A stretch of DNA of 64,000 nucleotides, taken from positions 3,308,501 through 3,372,500 of the forward strand of contig NZ_LT629783.1 in assembly GCF_900105835.1 (NCBI RefSeq), read 5' to 3'. Made by a program: the position numbers and the translations under genes. Numbering within the stretch: the stretch's first letter is position 1; each line of letters starts with the position of its first letter. Below, piece after piece: positions 61,674 through 64,000 of the stretch. A model generated the notes under the pieces. The model worked only from the letters and a program-made list of their open reading frames with translations, was not told the DNA's origin and ran no database searches. Source of the DNA: Pseudomonas fragi (GTDB lineage: Bacteria > Pseudomonadota > Gammaproteobacteria > Pseudomonadales > Pseudomonadaceae).

Positions 61674-64000
61674 TTAATGCGCCTCATCCCAGTTGTTGCC
61701 CACGCCTACTTCAACCACTAGCGGCACATCCAGCTTCGCCGCTTCGCTCATGTGTACCCGCACTTCATCACGCACCTGGTCCACCAGGTCTTCGCGTACC
61801 TCCAGCACCAATTCATCGTGTACTTGCAGGATGACACGGGCATCGAGGCCTGATGCGCTGAGCCAGTTATCCACAGCCACCATCGCTTTCTTGATGATAT
61901 CGGCCGCCGTGCCCTGCATCGGGGCGTTGATCGCCGTGCGTTCTGCACCTTTACGCAGGGCCGGGTTTTTCGCGTTGATTTCCGGCAGGTACAAGCGACG
62001 ACCGAAAATGGTCTCGACATAGCCTTGCTCGGCAGCCTGGGTGCGCGTGCGCTCCATGTAGTCCAGCACGCCCGGGTAACGTGCGAAATAACGGTCGATA
62101 TAGGCCTGTGACTGCTTGCGGTCGACGCCGATCTGTTTGGCCAGGCCAAAGGCGCTCATGCCGTAGATCAGGCCGAAGTTGATGGCCTTGGCACTGCGCC
62201 GCTGGTCGGTAGTCACGTCCGCCAGCTCAACCCCGAAGACCTCGGCCGCTGTGGCGCTGTGCACGTCCAGGTTGTTGCGGAAGGCATGCAGCAAGCCTTC
62301 GTCCTTGGCCAGGTGGGCCATGATCCGCAGTTCGATTTGCGAGTAGTCGGCCGCCAGCAGTTTGTAGCCTTTTGGGGCAACAAATGCCTGACGGATCCGA
62401 CGACCTTCGGCAGTACGGATCGGGATGTTCTGCAAGTTCGGGTCACTGGAGGACAAGCGCCCGGTAGCCGTCACCGCCTGATGGTAGGACGTATGAATCC
62501 GCCCTGTACGAGGGTTGATCTGCTCAGGCAGGCGATCGGTGTAAGTGCTCTTCAGCTTGCTCATCGAACGGTACTGCATCAGCACCTTGGGCAGCGGGAA
62601 GTCCTGCTCGGCCAGCTCCGCCAGCACGGCTTCGGCCGTCGAAGGCTGGCCCTTGGCCGTTTTGCTGATAATCGGCAGGCCGAGTTTTTCGTACAGGATC
62701 ACGCCGAGTTGCTTGGGTGAGCTCAGGTTGAATTCTTCACCGGCAATGGCAAAAGCCTCACGCTCAAGCGCAACCAGCTTGTCACCCAGTTCAACACTCT
62801 GGATGCCCAGCAGGTTGGCATCCACCAGCGCGCCCTGGCGTTCAATGCGTGCCAATACAGGCACCAGCGGCATCTCGATGTCCGTCAGCACGCTGTTGAG
62901 GCTGGGGATGGCTGCCAGTTTTTCGTGCAGCACATGGTGCAGGCGCAGGGTCACGTCGGCATCTTCGGCCGCATACGGCCCGGCCTGTTCCAGGGAAATC
63001 TGGTCAAAGGTCAGTTGCTTGACGCCCTTGCCGGCAATGTCCTGGAAGCTGGTGGTGGTGTGGCCCAGGTACTTGAGCGCCAGGCTGTCCATATCGTGGC
63101 GGCTGCCGGTGGAGTCGAGCACATAGGACTCCAGCATGGTGTCGTAGGCAACGCCCTGCACCATGATCCCGCACGCTTGATCACCACCGATGGCGCAGTT
63201 GGCCAGAATATTCATGTCGTACTTGGCGTGTTGTCCGACCTTGGCTTTGCTCGGGTCTTCCAGCAGCGGCTTGAGGGCACGCAAGACGGTGTCGCGGTCC
63301 AGTTGCTCCGGCACGCCCATATAGGAGTGGGTCAACGGGATGTAGGCCGCTTCGCCGGGTTTGACCGCGAACGACAAACCCACCAGTTGCGCTTGTTGCG
63401 CGTCCAGGCCGGTGGTTTCGGTGTCAAAGGCAATCAGCTTGGCGTCATTGAGCTTTTGCAGCCATACGTCAAACCGCGCCTGATCGAGGATGGTTTCGTA
63501 TTGCTGCTCGGCCTCGGCAGGCGCCTCGGGGGCTTCGTGCACGATCACCTGGCCAGCACGCTTGGCCTCGCGCTCGACCTCGGCGATCCAGCTTTTGAAC
63601 TCAAGCTCGGTGTACAGCTCGATCAGTTTTTCGCAGTCAGGCGCCTTGAGGTGCAAGTCTTCCAGGCCGATATCCAGCGGCACATCGATCTTGATCGTCG
63701 CCAATTGATAGGACAAAAACGCCATTTCCCGGTGTTCTTCGAGTTTGGCAGGCAAGTTTTTGGCACCGCGAATGGGCAGGGTCGGCACGATATCGAGCTT
63801 TTCGTACAGATCGACCAAACCACCGCCTACGCCCACCAACAAGCCGGAGGCTGTCTTGGGGCCAATGCCCGGCACACCTGGGATGTTGTCAGACGAATCG
63901 CCCATCAACGCGAGATAATCGATGATCTGCTCGGGCGAAACGCCGAATTTTTCTTTGACGCCTTCGACGTCCATCACGCTGCCGGTCATGGTGTTGACCA
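61674..64000 (-). CDS. polA: DNA polymerase I (N-terminus outside window)
   Basis: Repair and Okazaki-fragment polymerase. The visible 775 residues run from inside the 5'-3' exonuclease domain (MGDSSDNIPGVPGIGPKTA, helix-hairpin-helix) to the stop after NNWDEAH. The frame is open to the window end; the Met at 63989 is internal (VNTMTGSVMD). The 3'-5' proofreading domain is intact, with IAFDTETTGLD, GQHAKYDMNI and YAAEDADVTLRL carrying the metal-binding acids. Polymerase motifs A (DYSQIELRIMAHLAKDEG), B (RRSAKAINFGLIYGMS) and C (QVHDELVLE) are all present. Confidence 0.97.
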   Translation of the reverse strand, partial: VNTMTGSVMDVEGVKEKFGVSPEQIIDYLALMGDSSDNIPGVPGIGPKTASGLLVGVGGGLVDLYEKLDIVPTLPIRGAKNLPAKLEEHREMAFLSYQLATIKIDVPLDIGLEDLHLKAPDCEKLIELYTELEFKSWIAEVEREAKRAGQVIVHEAPEAPAEAEQQYETILDQARFDVWLQKLNDAKLIAFDTETTGLDAQQAQLVGLSFAVKPGEAAYIPLTHSYMGVPEQLDRDTVLRALKPLLEDPSKAKVGQHAKYDMNILANCAIGGDQACGIMVQGVAYDTMLESYVLDSTGSRHDMDSLALKYLGHTTTSFQDIAGKGVKQLTFDQISLEQAGPYAAEDADVTLRLHHVLHEKLAAIPSLNSVLTDIEMPLVPVLARIERQGALVDANLLGIQSVELGDKLVALEREAFAIAGEEFNLSSPKQLGVILYEKLGLPIISKTAKGQPSTAEAVLAELAEQDFPLPKVLMQYRSMSKLKSTYTDRLPEQINPRTGRIHTSYHQAVTATGRLSSSDPNLQNIPIRTAEGRRIRQAFVAPKGYKLLAADYSQIELRIMAHLAKDEGLLHAFRNNLDVHSATAAEVFGVELADVTTDQRRSAKAINFGLIYGMSAFGLAKQIGVDRKQSQAYIDRYFARYPGVLDYMERTRTQAAEQGYVETIFGRRLYLPEINAKNPALRKGAERTAINAPMQGTAADIIKKAMVAVDNWLSASGLDARVILQVHDELVLEVREDLVDQVRDEVRVHMSEAAKLDVPLVVEVGVGNNWDEAH

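Overview
The window is from a Pseudomonas chromosome, most likely the P. fluorescens lineage. It is GC-rich and densely coding. It carries gene neighbourhoods well known from P. aeruginosa: trpI/trpBA, serA beside an FAD dehydrogenase, ptsP-rppH, ilvA/rpiA, and algB-kinB-ampDh2-dgc-eep-dsbA-cc4-engB-polA. At least nine copies of a REP-type doublet (REPIN, about 87-91 bp) sit between genes. There are no phage, IS, CRISPR, tRNA or rRNA genes. The first gene (citrate transporter) and the last (polA) are cut by the window edges.

Layout. 0-5.7 kb: citrate transporter, Na/Pi cotransporter, membrane-anchored M16 peptidase, serine acetyltransferase. 5.7-9 kb: trpBA with divergent trpI. 9-13.6 kb: small stress or envelope genes (DUF883, dodecin, two DUF1161 paralogues, OsmC, an LLM oxidoreductase, two lipoproteins). 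13.6-16.4 kb: an M3 oligopeptidase homologue with a degraded active site behind a long inverted repeat, and an exported phosphatase. 16.6-20.5 kb: three-subunit gluconate 2-dehydrogenase. 20.5-25.5 kb: solute-binding protein, DUF4399, serA divergent from a D-2-hydroxyacid dehydrogenase, and an FAH-family hydrolase. 25.5-35.7 kb: thyA, lgt, TauE-type permease, NRDE protein, ptsP, rppH, HAD phosphatase, DUF2269, ilvA, rpiA. 35.8-40 kb: three tandem SdiA-regulated-family genes and an unrecognised two-repeat protein. 40-47.4 kb: an organosulfur cluster (two SfnB-type oxidoreductases, a DszA/NtaA-type monooxygenase, MetQ-MetN-MetI) and a methyltransferase. 47.5-51.4 kb: SpmAB-like fusion, gltP, DUF1328 and a small membrane protein. 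51.9-64 kb: algB-kinB, ampDh2, diguanylate cyclase, EEP nuclease, dsbA, cytochrome c4, a broken cytochrome c5, engB, a probable ErsA small RNA, and polA.

How the parts work together. The sulfur cluster appears to import an organosulfur compound and oxidise it with flavin enzymes. The gluconate dehydrogenase passes periplasmic electrons to the respiratory chain. SerA and the adjacent FAD dehydrogenase can be paired metabolically, because the dehydrogenase may clear the 2-hydroxyglutarate made by SerA. AlgB/KinB, a candidate AlgU promoter before ersA and another before dodecin suggest an envelope-stress theme.

Strongest unusual signals: (1) an M3 peptidase homologue that keeps HExxH but has Arg at the third zinc-ligand position and has lost the C-terminal catalytic His/Tyr pattern; (2) an 18-bp-arm inverted repeat that covers the Shine-Dalgarno of that same gene; (3) a near-consensus sigma-54 promoter and an upstream dyad between algB and a small membrane-protein gene; (4) a cytochrome c5 gene split by a frameshift; (5) a tandem triplication of SdiA-regulated genes.
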